A stretch of 64,000 bases of DNA from Plantago major (GCA_026545765.1 JAIFAC010000009.1:248001-312000), one strand, 5' to 3'; shown: positions 34,810 through 47,650, counted from the first letter of the stretch. Program-made: numbers and translations. Notes: generated by a model from the letters alone, not told the origin.

Positions 34810-35369
34810 TTTCAACAGACAAAAATACACAAATTAATTTTGTGCATTTGCCACTATTTTACAGAGAATTAATCTCGGCCTTTAAAATCAAAAGGCTCAT
34901 TTCATCAATGGTTGGGATTGCTTTTCCAGCAATGATCACAATCAACCCATGTGATTGTGCCCAATTAATGAATTTTGGCAATTAGCTATCTGAATCACAT
35001 CTCTTCTGTGTGACTAAGGGACATTTTTGTATCTGAGTCTATCTCACACTCGGTATCTGTTCATGTTTTACACAAAGATAGAAATAATACAAATTTAAGA
35101 GAGTAGTTGACTGCAGATATTTGTACTATTCTCTTTTGTGTTCCCCCTCACTGAGTGATCTAGATATCTGAGTACCTGTCTCAGAAATCTTCAAATAGAC
35201 ATTTTACCCTCTAACCTTTGATATCTGAGTACCCGTCTCAGATACTTGTTTGCTAAATATTTCACCTGTTGCCTTTGATATTCTGGATTCCTGTTCCAGA
35301 TATCTTATCTCTCCTTCTGAATTCTCATTAGAGATTAGAACTTTTCAGTTCCTTTGGTAACTCCATTAA
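34810..35369 (-). promoter_or_regulatory. Spacer between copia C pol and accessory gene
   Basis: No ORF. It has the degenerate GATATCTGAGTACC...GTCTCAGATA units (35160-35310), about half as many as copia B. It also lacks about 84 bp that B has at 16490-16573. Probably the upstream control region of the internal promoter. Confidence 0.48.
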
Positions 35370-36925
35370 CCCAAGACTGTGTCTCAAATTAAGTTAAGAA
35401 CCTGCTTTCTTGCAAAGGCTTTGTAAAGATATCTGCAAGTTGGTCTTCAGTGCCAATCTTGAGTATCTCTATATTGCCTTTTTCAACATGGTTTCTAATG
35501 AAGTGGTGTCTAACATCAATGTGCTTTGCTCTTGCATGAAACCTAGGATTCTGAGTTATGGCAATAGCACTTGTGTTGTCACAGAAAATCGGAGTTTTCT
35601 CTTCATTGAGTCCATAGTCTCTGAGTTGTTGTTGTATCCACAATATTTGTGAAGCACAACACCCAGCAGCAATATATTCAGCCTCTTGGTGGATGTGGCA
35701 ATTGAGTTTTGTTTCTTGCTGATCCATGATATTAATCTGGCAACAAGAAATTGCCAAGTTCCTGAGGTGCTTTTTCTATCAAGCAATGATCCAGTATAGT
35801 CAGCATCAGAATAGCCAACTAAACTCAATCCACTGTCTTTTGGATACCACAATCCAACTTCTACAGTACCCTTTACATATCTTAATATTTTCATAGCAAT
35901 GTTGTAGTGTGATTGCATTGGATTTGTCTGATATCTGGCACACACTCCAACTGCATATTGAATATCAGGTCTACTTGTAGTGAGGTACAGTAGAGACCCA
36001 ATCAATTTCCTATACTTGTGTTCTTCAACACTCTTGTCAGATTCAGTATAGGTCATTTTGGTTCCAATGCTCATAGGTATCTTAGCATTCCTTTGAGAAG
36101 GCTTTAGATTAAACTTGTTGAGCATGTCCTTTGCATACTTTGTTTGACTAATGAATATTCCATCATTAAGTTGCTTGACTTGCAATCCTAGGAAGTAGTT
36201 TAATTCTCCCATCATGCTCATCTCAAATTTACTTTTCATGAGCTCAGCAAAGCCTTCACAAAGTTGCTTGTCTTTAGATCCAAATATAATGTTATCAACA
36301 TATACTTGGACTAGAAGTAGTTTCCCTTCATGCTTCAAATTAAAGAGTGTTTTATCAACATCTCCTTTCTTGAATCCACTTTCCAGCAAGTATTTGGCCA
36401 AAGTATCATACCATGCTCTTGGAGTCTGTTTCAGTACATATAGAGCTTTCTGAAGCTTATAAACCATTCTACTTTTTGTGGAAACCTCAAAGCCTGGTGG
36501 TTGCTCAACAAAGACTTCCTCAGCAAGTTCACCATTTAGGAATGCACTCTTGACATCCATTTGATAAACTATAAAGTCATTATGAGCTGCAATGGCTAGA
36601 AAGAGTCTTATTGCATCCAATCTTGCAACTGGTGCATAAGATTCATCAAAATCTAGTCCTTCAGTCTGGGTGAATCCCTTGGCAACCAGCCTTGCTTTGT
36701 TTCTGGTTATTTCACCAGACTCATTCATTTTATTTCTGAAAACCCACTTTGTTCCAATTACAGATATTCCGTCAACAAATGGAACCAGTTTCCAGACTTT
36801 GTTTCTCTCGATTTGATCCAACTCTTCTTGCATTGCAGAGATCCAATCTTGATCCTTCAATGCTTCTTCTATAGTTTTAGGTTCAATATTTGAGATAAAA
36901 CATCCATAGAGCGAATTTTCATTTC
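35370..36925 (-). pseudogene. Copia C reverse transcriptase and RNase H
   Basis: The longest open stretch of the family (36860-35556). RT begins [24 protein letters not shown], continues with [27 protein letters not shown] and [23 protein letters not shown]. It has YVDNIIFGS at about 36290 in place of YVDD, so one catalytic Asp is Asn. RNase H has [20 protein letters not shown] one-base loss near 35690 shifts the frame before [12 protein letters not shown], and the C-terminus ([21 protein letters not shown]) reads on in another frame to 35389. Confidence 0.92.
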
Positions 36926-38700
36926 AAGCAATTGCTCTCCTAGTTCTAACACCTTGATCTAAAGGACCGATCACATCCTTGGCAGGATGATTTCTTATCC
37001 ATTTCATAATGGGTTTTGAACTACTAGGATCAATATCATTTTGATCTGAATGTGAATCAATATGATTTTGATGGGATACTTGTGTAGTATCTGAGATATC
37101 TGACACATGGGAAATGCCATGGATATCTGACACTTTTTCAGTGTTAGAGATATCTGGAATTTGATTTTCAGCAATCTCATTCTCAGAAACCTCTTCATGA
37201 TGAAGGTTCTCAGTAACCTGTTATATTTCTGGAATTCTTATAGGAAATTCTTCATCATGTCTTAGAGTCATCTGGTTGTTACTAGGCAATGGTTGCTTTT
37301 CATCGTCAGATTCATCCTCTAAGTGAATGATAGATTTGTTTCCTTTTGAGGGTTCTTCTTCAGAATCTTTAATCATTAGCTCTTTGAACCTTTCTGAGAG
37401 ATCATCATCCAAGGGTATTTTCTTGTCTCCTTCGTAGAAAACTACATGAACAGATTCTTCAATCTTTTGCGTTCTTTTGTTGTAGATTCTATAGGCTTTG
37501 CTATTCAGAGAATAACCAAGAAATACTCCTTCATCTGCTTTTGGTTGAAATGTTCTCAAGTATTCTTTTCCATTGTTAAGAACAAAACATCTGAACCAAA
37601 CACTCTTAAGATGTTTGATACTAGGGGGTCTACCAATCAAAAGCTCATAAGGAGTTTTGTCATGGTGCTTGTTAATCAAACATCTATTTTGAGTATAGCA
37701 GGCTGTGTTAACAGCTTCAACCCAATAGATTTCACTTATTTCAGTGTCAGCAAGCATTGTTCTTGCTGCTTCTTTTAGGGTCCTTTTCTTCCTTTCTGGA
37801 ACACCATTTTGTTGTGGTGTCCTTACGGAAGATAATTGATGTTGTATACCTTTGCAGGTACAAAACTCTTTTATGTACTGGTTCACAAACTCAGTACCAT
37901 GGTCTGTTCTGATTACAGATACCTTGTCATTTTTCATGACTTCAAGCTTATTCAGCAAGTTGGGTATCTCAACCCTTGCATCAGATTTTTGTTTGAGAAA
38001 TATAACCAAGTGAATCTTGAGTAATCATCAATGACAACCAGACAATACTTCTTTCCTGCATAGCTAGTTATAGAGGATTCAAAAAGATCCATATGTAACA
38101 TTTGCAGTGGCCTTTCACTGGAGTGTCTAGTTTTAGACTTGAAAGATGTTTTGGATTGTTTTCCCATTTGGCAAGATGAGCATAAACCATCCTTTCTATA
38201 TGCCATTTTGGGTAAACCAACCACGAATTCTTTCTTGGCTAGCTTGTTCAGAGTTTTGAAATTCAAGTGACTAATTGTTTTATGCCATAGCCAATTTTCT
38301 TCAGTGTGGCCAGATTGACTCACCATGAGACATTCTTCAGTTGTGGCGGATGCCCAATCAGCAACATAAAGATTTCCTTTTCTCCTAGCAACCAAGACTG
38401 TCTGCTTTGACTCATTGTCAATCACTTTGCATAGTTTTGACTTGATCTTGACAGTGTACCCTTTGTCTACTAATTTACTCATGCTTAGGAGATTATATTT
38501 CAATCCCATTACATGTAGTACTTCAGAGATTGTAAGGGCTCCAAACTTCAGATTGTCAAATCCTATGGTTGGATTTTCATCTCCTCCATCAAATCTAATA
38601 ATTGGTCCATCATCGCATTTTCTATAGTTAATCAGATTTGCTTTGTCTCCTGTCATTTGCTTCCCACATCCGCTATCAAAATGCCACTTTGGATTGGTCT
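36926..38700 (-). pseudogene. Copia C protease and integrase
   Basis: Protease block FDSGCGKQMTGDK (about 38645-38690). Zinc-binding part with HKTISHLNFKTL and LCSSCQMGKQS. Integrase catalytic Asp in MDLFESS (about 38085), Asp in IRTDHGTEFVN (about 37905) and Glu in PQQNGVPERKKRTL (about 37790). The C-terminal part and acidic linker run to about 36930. A frameshift at about 38008 separates the two halves, and stops lie at about 37220 and 36925. Confidence 0.91.
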
Positions 38701-40200
38701 TTAGAGTGTTCTATACACAACAGGAAACAGGAGATTAGGTTCTCATACCAACAATGGAACCAACTGGACTAATGAATCTTCCTGTAGGAATTCATTTTTG
38801 AATGAATTTCTTAGGGACATTCTTTTGTCTATCAGGAACATAAGGAGGAATTCTAGGTAAATGATTAGTATCATTGTTATTAAGAATTATTTTCTTCCTT
38901 GGTGTGTTCCTTGGTGCTCCCTGTGGTGCTTTCAGATACCTGTCAGGTTGCTGAGTCTGCTTGACAGCAAACTTAGCTTTCCTTGCCGGATTTCATCTAG
39001 CCCTGGCATTCAGATTTTCAGTGGCTTGACTTTTCATTCACTTCTGATAATTGCTGTGAGCAATCCTAGCCTTTATCCATCGTTCTTGCTCTTTTTTATA
39101 CTCACGTGCAAGTTGTTTCCCGATGGCTTTATAGCGAATGCCATTTCGAGCACATGGTGCTATCTGAGTTCTCATCTCAGCAGCTTTGCTAGTCTCTGGA
39201 ACGTCCTTTTTTCCAGAAAACGTGATATTGGAAAATTTGCCTGCTCCTGCAATTTTTCCTTTCTGAGAGACATAGCACTGTGGGTGATTACACTTTTCAG
39301 TGTTATGTTTCTTTACAGAAGCATTCCCAACAGTTTTCTTTTGGACTTTTTTTTCCCACAAAGGTTTGGTCGCAACTACCTTTCCTTTGTCAACAACCTT
39401 ATCTTTCTGACCAATGCTATAGGTTGTTTGTGAATCATCTTGCTGGGCACTAACAAATGTTATTCTTTGGTCACTCTTATTCAGAGTAATAGAACTATTT
39501 GCTTGTGTGTCCAGCCCAAGTCCTCCCTTTTCTGAAGGATCTCTCAAATAAGATTGTACTTCAGTAAGAGGGTCACTAGCTTTGACATAGGACTGGAAAG
39601 ATACTTCCTTCTTTTTGAGTTCCTCATTCTCAGAAAGAAGACCTTCACATTTCTTTTGAAGTTTGGCCAATGCTTTTTTATGTGACTTTTCTGTCTCACA
39701 TATCTGAGCTTTGAGAAATGCAATTTCAGCATCCTTTTTCTCAGATATCTTGAGTAATTTTGAATTTTCCTTTACAAGAGAATTCTTTTCTTCTTCAAGG
39801 GTTTTGGCTCTAGCTCGGACCATTAGAAATTTTCTTTCGTAGAGATCAAGTTATCTTCTGAGATGTTCCAGATCTTTGATTCCTTCCTGATCACTTTCAT
39901 AAGTATAACAAGAAGTATGTGTTACCTCATCAGCCATTAGACAAGGTTCAATGTTGGAGATATCTGGAAAGATTTCGTCAGCCACTCCACACACTTCTTT
40001 CTTCTTTTGACAAAAGTCAACCACTTCATGAGAGACACCACACATCTTTGGAGAAGGTAGTGTGGAATCATCTGAGTCTTCATTCTCAGAATCAGACTCA
40101 ATGTCTAGACATCCAGTTGGATTTGTATCTTCTTTCTTTCCTCAGTTAGCAGAGCTCTCTGACCTCTCTTGAAGTTTCTTCTATCTTTCTGTCACCTGTC
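38701..40200 (-). pseudogene. Copia C gag C-terminal coiled-coil region
   Basis: Minus strand. Acidic segment (40045-39851), then a long Leu/Glu/Lys heptad stretch (39820-39610: KTLEEEKNSLVKENSKLLKI and following) typical of a coiled coil. A Ser/Thr/Gln-rich part comes next, and then a basic part with CNHPQCYVSQKGKIAGAGKFSN (about 39240-39290). It sits between the zinc knuckle and the protease, an unusually long linker for copia gag. Stops at about 39850 and 39038 interrupt it. Confidence 0.8.
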
Positions 40201-41269
40201 TTTAGCTTGTTGAGGACAGGGCAATCCTTTTTTAAATGACCAGGTTTCTGACAATAGAAACAGATATCGTTTCCGATTTCCGCTTCCTCAGTACTAGATG
40301 TTTTCTGAGCCGGCTTGTTCAGTGAGCTAGACAGTTGCATATTTTTGTACTATTGACAATTTGAGCCTAGATGCTTTTTCAGCTTCTCTTTGGCTCTTCT
40401 CTCAATCTCTCGACTGACATATTGTCTCTTGTGCTTTAGAGCAAGAGCATTCTCCTCAGTTACCTCCTTGCCTTTCTTCTTTTCAGAAATTCCTTAAGCA
40501 ACTAGAGCAATATTCTGCAACTTTTCAGTTGTTTGTTCTCTTTAAGTTGTCTCATAGTCAACTACGGCAAGGTGAGAGAAAAGTTTCACTGGAGTGATAT
40601 CTGGAATTCCTTGGTCAAAGTAGAAAAACTTTGTATGCTCCCAGTTATGATTAAGACTTCTCACAATAGTCTTAATTTTTTCTGGTTGGGTATATCTATT
40701 ACTTTCACCAAGTGCAGCCATGTCACTCATGAGTGTTGTAAACCGGAAATCTAGCTCTTCAAGAGTCTCTGTGGGACCTTGTTTAAAGTTTTGGAATTTG
40801 AGCTTCAAAACTTCGAACTTATTTTCCTTTGTTTTCTCAATGTCAGCACAGATTTTCTCATTCAGTTGCCAGCCACTTTCGCTGTTTTTGCACCGCACAG
40901 TTTACACTGTATGTGCTCTTGAGTAGAACGTATAATGATATTGCGAGCCTGACCATCCAGTCGATTTCTCTTGGCATCTTCCGATGTCCAGAGCTCTTTG
41001 GGCTTTGGCTCGTAAATAACTTGACCAGTAGGTCTTCCACTGGTTGAAGCACCTGTTTGTGAAGAACCACCACTTGGTTCTTCATTAGTGGGAACTCTGT
41101 CTCTACCATTAGAAACCTCCATGACCTGCTTGAGTTGTTGAATGACTATTGAGCCATTTGTTATTACTTCGATCATTTCATCACTGACGGCTTCTAGGTG
41201 GAGCATCATGTTGTTCTTCCATTTCTCATAATTCTCTGGCTTGAGAATTGGGGCGTCACGTAAAGACAT
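40201..41269 (-). pseudogene. gag: Copia C gag
   Basis: Start MSLRDAPILKPENYEKWKNN at 41269, close to the PBS, the usual copia layout. The copia gag core (UBN2-like) includes FEVLKLKFQNFKQGPTETLEEL and FTTLMSDMAALGESNRYT (40898-40542). The CCHC zinc knuckle CFYCQKPGHLKKDC is at 40221-40262. Frame breaks occur at about 40870 and 40500. It would form the capsid and bind RNA. Confidence 0.88.
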
Positions 41270-41374
41270 CCTGCAGCAAACACACTAAACAGACAAATCA
41301 AGTGTAGATGAAAAGCAGTTAGTGGGCACTTATCTGGGATCTAGGTTCAGTGCAGAAGGCTTGGGAACCTCCTA

Positions 41375-41385
41375 CTCTGATACCA
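41375..41385 (-). promoter_or_regulatory. Primer-binding site of copia C
   Basis: Minus strand TGGTATCAGAG two bases inside the LTR end; complementary to the plant initiator Met tRNA 3' end. Confidence 0.93.
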
Positions 41386-41387
41386 CT

Positions 41388-42894
41388 TGTTGGTCCAGAT
41401 AACGGCAAAGTAAAAGACTGGGGGGGGGGGGCGGTGAATAGTATTTTTCAAACTTTTGTCGATAAACACAATTGCTCAGATTTTTGTGAAGATATCTAAT
41501 ACTAATTTTCAGAGAGCGGAAGACTTTTTGTGATAAGTGCACGTGCTCAGCAAGATATGTGTAAATAAATAGCAAAGTAAATAAAGCAAGTAATAAATTG
41601 CAGAAAGTAAATAACACTAGGTTCCCAACCAAGTGTTCCCCCTGAGTTATTCCCCGGCTTTCTCAGCCAAGTACTTCCTATACTCAGAAACCTTTGAGTT
41701 ATTCCTTAGTTTCCCTAACTAAGTACTGCCTATGCTCAGTAACCTTAGAGTTATTCCTTAGTTTTCCAAACTAAGTACTTCCTGTACTCCACGCCATTTA
41801 AGATGTTGGTTAAGGTAGTTTGTTGGGTGAGTAATCTTAATAACGTTCTCAGTTATGTAAGAATACTCTATAGAACAAGAATCACTTAACACACTTCACA
41901 ATGTGTGGTGACATGTTCTTTACTGACCCAAGTCTATGATAAATGTTCTAGAGAATGAATCTCAGATACTTTATCTTTTCATTCAACTCCTTCACAGATA
42001 GCAATGCTTGTTAAGAATCAGGACACTTAGAACTTTCGTGCTACTTAGAATTCAAGAGCTTGGTCGCAACAGTAAGCTAGTGAGTAAGTAGATTAAAGGC
42101 TTGTATGCTTGAGAGAAAGATACCACTAGTTGTATTATCAGAGAAGCTTGGTATTTTCAGTGTAAGTTCAAGGTATTCATTGTGTGTCTTTCAAGCATTC
42201 TAAGTGATGTATTTATAGTTGAAAATCATGTCGTTTGAATACTATCCGTTAAGCTTAATGAAATTCAAATTATTGATATCTAAAAATAGTACTGCAGAAG
42301 ACGTTGTCTCTTTTTAGAGATTTCCTCTTTTGTTCAGATGTCATTGTCTGCGCATTTATTGCATTGTACTATTTTTGTCCTGTAGTGCCAACGGAACTAT
42401 GCACTCTTTCTGAAGCATTGCATGTCCCTTTCCAGAGACCTTCTCATCTCCAGATACCTGTTGAAACATTGTTTCTCAGAAACATAGTTTTATCCAAGGT
42501 ATCTGAGTGTAGATATCTGTGAGCACTTTTTCTCGTTCAGAAACATTGTGTACTCAGATATCTTTTGCAATATTTGTTTATAGAAAAACACTTGTTTCTT
42601 CAAGATATCTGGACATAGGTATCTGATGATTTTAGTCTTCAGTAATCTTGTGCAGTCTTCAAATCTTCAAAAAAGTTGAGCTATTCTGCCGGATGCCTTC
42701 TTTTTGGTCTTCTTTAAGAAAATAAAAATTACATTCAGAGACCTAACATCCTATACAAGATTTGCTAGACTATCATACTTAGTGATTTTCCTCTTTTTTT
42801 ACAGTGTTCAAGTGAACCAAGAGTACTAACCACCTTTCTGAGCTAAGATAAGTGATTAGGTTGCTGATCAAAATCTAAACAGATATTCCTAACA
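41388..42894 (-). repeat. 5' LTR of copia C
   Basis: TGTTGGTCCAG...TTCCTAACA, 1507 bp, shorter than the 3' LTR mainly by a deletion of about 135 bp at 41617, between ACAC words (microhomology). TTCAG target duplication follows at 42895-42899. Confidence 0.93.
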
Positions 42895-42936
42895 TTCAGT
42901 GCAGAAGGCTTGGGAACCTCCTGCTCTGATACCACT
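42895..42936 (-). promoter_or_regulatory. Copia A leader fragment with primer-binding site
   Basis: Forty-two bases left between copia C and the copia A LTR. They start with the TTCAG duplication and contain TGGTATCAGAG on the minus strand (42924-42934). The leader resumes at 27029. Confidence 0.92.
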
Positions 42937-45900
42937 TGTTGGTCCAGATAACGAAAAAGTAAAAGACTAGGGGGGGGGGGTGAATAGTCTTTTCAAACTT
43001 TTGACGATAAGATAGTTTCTCATATAATTGTGGAGGTATTTGATACTTAGTCTCAGAGAGCGGAAGTCTTTTCAGATAAGTGCACGTGCTCAACAAGCTA
43101 TAATGTGTGTAAGTACTCAGCAAGTATTAAGTAATACAGAAAGTAAGTGCAGAAAGTAAATAACACAAAGCTTTTATAGTTGTATGTGAGGGTGGCGTAA
43201 TCCCTCAACTAATCCACTCGCCCTTTCTCAGGACTTGAATCCACTAAGATAATATGATGTGTTCCCCTTACAAAATCCTATCTCTTGATCCATTTTACAC
43301 TAGGTTCCCAACCAAGTGTTCCCCCTGAGTTATTCCCTGGTTTTCTCAACCAAGTACTTCTTCTACTCAGTAACCTTTGAGCTATTCCTTAGTTTCCCAA
43401 ACTAAGAACTTCCTATGCTCAATGCTTGTTGGTGTTTTGGTTATGGTAGTTTGTCAGGTGAGCAGGCTCTTAATAATTTCTACAGTTATGTAGGAGTGCT
43501 CTGTAAAATCAAGATTACTTAATACACTTTTCAATGTATGGTAACTTGTTCTTTACTGACCCTGTATTTACGAGGGTTGCTTGGGTTCACAATTTCAATA
43601 TGTTACCAGTTAGATTAGATTTCGTTGTTGGGCTCTTTCGCTTTGATAAAAAAAAATAAACTTATCCTTATGGTTATTACAAGCATCTCAACTTCAAAAC
43701 TTATGGAGGCGCTGCACCAATAAAAAATGAGATGAAACTATGTTGTTTGCTATTTTGAGTCGAGATCCCTTTGGATCCTCTGCTCGCAGTATTTCTACCA
43801 TCCACTCTGGCCATGCTTGATTTTTCTGCAATTTATGAAGAGAGTAGCTGGGAACCAGATTACTTGCTTCTAAAAGGAAGGCATGCTTGATTTTTCTGCA
43901 ATTTATGGGCTTAGATTTCTGCTCAAGGAACTCCTCTTAAATTGAGTAAGCATGTCTATAAAATTGTGATTAAGGTATGTGTCGCAAGTTGTTGAAACCT
44001 TATTTTATATTTTCTTGGAAGTCCTTCCCTTATAATTTCAGAGATGTAATCAATCCTAGCAGGTTTTATTCGTATACTTAAATTAAATATTGTGAGAAAT
44101 TGTGAAAAATTCATGTAAGCTAACAAAAAAATCAAAGTTTCTTATAAGACTGTGGACCAAGTAGTAGAGTAATAACGAAGGGAATGCTTAAAATTGTTTT
44201 TGTATAAGAATTGTTCTCCAAAGTAAGTACTAGGTAGTTTTCCCAAAATCACTGAAGAAATATGACATTCATACAAGAACCTTTCCTATCTCACTCACCT
44301 TTCGTTTCGCCCAAATAAAATACACCTGTACCTTTATTTCGATTTCTATAAACCATAATCCGAGACTTGATCTGCGTTACCAAACAATCGCAAAGTAAAC
44401 CAACCTTGTCATTCTAAAATATTATGAATATATAACCAATCTGTAATCATTCGATATTTGACTCGTCGCCCAGGAATTCTTTACTAGAAAGAAGAGACTA
44501 TGCTTCTTAATTATCGTGCAAATCCTTTGTTAGACCCCTTGTAAACTTTCTCGCGTGTGAATTTTACACTTTCTTCTGATTTCTCCGATTCGCCGATTAG
44601 TAGTGAGAGGAGGGTCGCTTAGTTTTGTCAGTGCGGATGTTACAAACAAATAGGTCTAGACTTGGTGTTTTTTTATGGATCGCCATTTCAAGCCTTGCTC
44701 AATTTGATCAGACACCCACCATCTATTTTCAAGCAGGTTGTTTGCCAAAGTAAGAGGCAGTGAAAATGACCATTCATAAGAAGCATTCTACTTTGTTATG
44801 TCCTCCAATTCAAAAGACAGAAGTAGAAAACATAAGAAAGGGTTAGAGCTACTAGTCCTCGTTGTCCTTCACCAGCGTTTCATGATCTTCCCTAAGCACA
44901 GTATGGCTGCTTTCAAATGAGATAAAACGAATTTACAGATAGTTCCATTTCTCAATGATCTGTTCAGTGGCTTAGAAATGACTATGGATGAGTAATCCTA
45001 AATCATCCAGGCTTTCCATACTTCCCAGATAAGTAGGTGCATGTGGTTCTGGGCAGAGTGAACGTAAGTACTGAATTGTATAGAGTTATCCTGGGTTACT
45101 CTGAATTTCCATCAAGTAAATGTGCTTCTTTTTTGGTTTGTATTTAATTAAGGGTCATTCCCTAAAACACTTAGAACATGCCTTATTTTTCCACCTCCCA
45201 CAACTTATACAGATATATTCGCTTAAAATTATTTTTGTATAAGAATTGGGAAGTCTTGATTAAATTCAACAGAATGAATCTCAGATATTAGTCGCAACTG
45301 TATCATCTGGATTCAACTCCTACACAATATGCAAGTCTTGTTAAGGAACATGATACTTAGAACTTTCGTGCTACGTAGAATTCAAGAGCTTTAGTCGCAA
45401 CAGAAAGCTAGAGAGTAAGTAGGCAGAAGGCTTGTATGCTTGAGTGTAATGTTTGTAGTTCTGGTGTTCAAGTGTGTGTTCAAGCATTCTAAGTGGTGAC
45501 ATTTATAGTTGAAAATCATGCCGTTTGAATTAGCATCCGTTAGGCAGAGTGAAATTCAAATTATCGATATCTGAGTTTAGTACGGTAGTGAGCTTTGTCT
45601 CTTTTGAGAGATTTCCTCTTTTGCTCAGACATCTCTGTCTGCATAATTAATGCATTGTACCAACTTTTGTCCTATAGTGACCTTTCTGAGTGACCTTTAG
45701 TGCATCAGAAACCTATTGAAACGTTTGTCTCTCAGATACTTAGTTTCTTCAAGGTATCTGAGGACACAATTTTCCTTAGTCTTCAGCAAGCTTGTGCAGT
45801 CTTCTAATCTTCAATAAAAGAGTTCTTCTGTTGGATGCTTCCTTCTTGGTCTTCTTGAAAGATATAAAAATTACATTAAGAGACCTAACATCCTATACAC

Positions 45901-46035
45901 GATTTGCTAGACTAACATACTCAGTAAGTTTCGTCTTTTACAATGTTCAAGTGAACTAAGAGTACTAGTTACCTTTCTGAGCTAAGATAAGTGATTATGG
46001 TTTACTGATCAAAATCTAAACAAATATTCCTAACA
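42937..46035 (-). repeat. 5' LTR of copia A, interrupted
   Basis: Two LTR parts, 42937-43559 and 45269-46035, flank an unrelated block. The start is TGTTGGTCCAG and the end AATATTCCTAACA. About 23 bp of LTR are missing at the insertion. It is more diverged from B and C than they are from each other, in keeping with A being oldest. CTTTC (46036-46040) would be the right target duplication; the left one is outside the window. Confidence 0.88.
43560..45268. other. Unidentified 1.7-kb block inside the copia A LTR
   Basis: Not related to any other part of the window. No long ORF. A direct repeat of about 30 bp (CATGCTTGATTTTTCTGCAA and following) occurs at about 43814 and 43883. A splice-donor-like AAG|GTATGTG is at 43973. 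No terminal inverted repeats or clear target duplication seen. It could be a captured gene fragment, a Helitron-type piece, or filler DNA from break repair. Confidence 0.55.
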
Positions 46036-46342
46036 CTTTCACTAAACCTTGTCTTTAGAGAGACAAGTTAGCCATTTTTAGAATTTGAGTGTTTGACACG
46101 CGTGAGTGATGGACTCTAGGCCAAGTGGGAGATTGAAGATATATATGTCCTAGAGACAATCATATTGGGGACAAATATATTTATTTACATTTAATATTTG
46201 CATATAATTGTTATACGTAATTATAAAGTATATATGGACATATACATACATACATACATATATATATATATATGTACATATATATATATATATGTATGTA
46301 CATATATATATATATATATGTATGTATGTATGTATGTATATA

Positions 46343-46423
<81 letters not shown>

Positions 46424-47650
46424 GTACATATATATAGACATATATATATGTATGTAGACATATATATATGTATGTACACATATATATATATATATGTACA
46501 TATATATATATATGTCTACATACATATATATATGTATACGTACATATATATATGTATACATACATACATATATATGTATGTATGTATAGATATATATGTA
46601 TGTGTGTGTGTGTGTGTGTGTATATGGAATTATAGTGTTTAAATGTTTATTGTCTGTTTATCTGCATTCATTTATACACGTGTTCCCATGAGTTTAATGT
46701 TGTCACTAAGAATGTGAGATCTTGAGTGATATAGCATAAGCTCTTAAGATGCCCCAATCAATGATCATCGAGAATGGGATATCGAAGATGCATAATATCC
46801 TTGGGATATTGAAGATTGGCATGTTGTCTGCATCATATCCTTAGAGGAATGTAGTGGTTCTCACAACTATGAATAACTCGGTTATTCATGATGGACTAAT
46901 GGACACTTTAGAGAGTATTGGTGTACCCTACCGAGAAACCATTTAGTATATTCTATTTATGTGTCTATGGAAGTATTTGCATGTAGGGTGATGTAATAGT
47001 CCTTTGACTTGAGGTCAATACGGCTTCATGTGTGAAGTGGTGTACTTTGGTCACGACCAACGCTTGCACTCCTGCGGGGGTAGATACGGCATGCGCTGGG
47101 TACATCATGGATCATATGGAAGTCGTAATTGAGCCAAGATAGAATTCATTCCTCGTATTAGAATCTGAGAGAATACTCTACTTCTCATATTTAGTTGATC
47201 GTTAGTCACTGGCCAGTGCATTGGACATGTATTCGAAATATTGTTCGAATATGTCAAGGATCAACTAATACGATTGAGAGATATTGATCAAGTTATTGGA
47301 ATAGAAAGTTCTAGACTTAATCGAGTATTCGTGAATGAAGGGACTGTATCATCATTAGCTCTACATTTCTGGGAGTTTGTATCAGTCCTCACAAACGTCC
47401 TTATGTATCAAGAATGTCCAATGAATCGTCAAGGAGTTCGTCCGGACCTTAATTTGATTAGTGCTTGCTATACATAAGGCCCTAAGGGTCACACAATATA
47501 GTAATTGTTACATCAATCGTATGTTAGAATTAATTAAAGATTAATGTAATGAATATTTAATTTAATTAAATATGTAATTGGATTATGGATATTTAATTTA
47601 TATTATGAAGGATTTCTATTTGATAGAAAACAATTAAATGTTAATTGGAT
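46036..47650 (+). mobile_element. Second copia-type element: 3' internal end and partial LTR
   Basis: Plus strand. The stretch ending GGCCAAGTGGGAGAT (46119-46133) is the polypurine tract typical of several plant Ty1/copia lineages. It is followed by an LTR starting TGAAGATATATATGTCC at 46134. The LTR continues to 47650, where an Athila-like LTR interrupts it, so its end is not in the window. It contains a large TA/TATG microsatellite. The short ORF at 47241-47477 is unlike any known protein. This is the oldest layer on this side: copia A and Athila-like element 2 both sit in it. Confidence 0.68.
46230..46622. repeat. TA / TATG / TG microsatellite
   Basis: About 390 bp of (TA)n with TATG, TACA and (TG)n interruptions. 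The ORFs rich in Tyr-Ile on both strands are artefacts of it. Confidence 0.97.

Larger units (their letters stand above)
27030..42894 (-). mobile_element. Copia C, 15.9-kb element with accessory gene and target duplication
   Basis: Most complete copy of the family. In coding order: 5' LTR 42894-41388, PBS, gag (41269 down), coiled-coil region, PR-IN, RT-RNase H, spacer, accessory gene (34600-29033), priming tract, 3' LTR 28678-27030. TTCAG flanks both sides (27025-27029 and 42895-42899). It sits in the leader of copia A, about 25 bp downstream of A's primer site. At nearly 16 kb it is very large for Ty1/copia. Frameshifts in IN and RNase H, a YVDN active site and stops make it defective. Confidence 0.93.

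Noticed and set aside
46150..46642. Long ORFs rich in Tyr, Ile and Cys on both strands
   Set aside because: They are translations of the TA/TATG microsatellite.
47241..47477. Possible host gene
   Set aside because: Short ORF inside an LTR-like region, no recognisable domain, no gene context.
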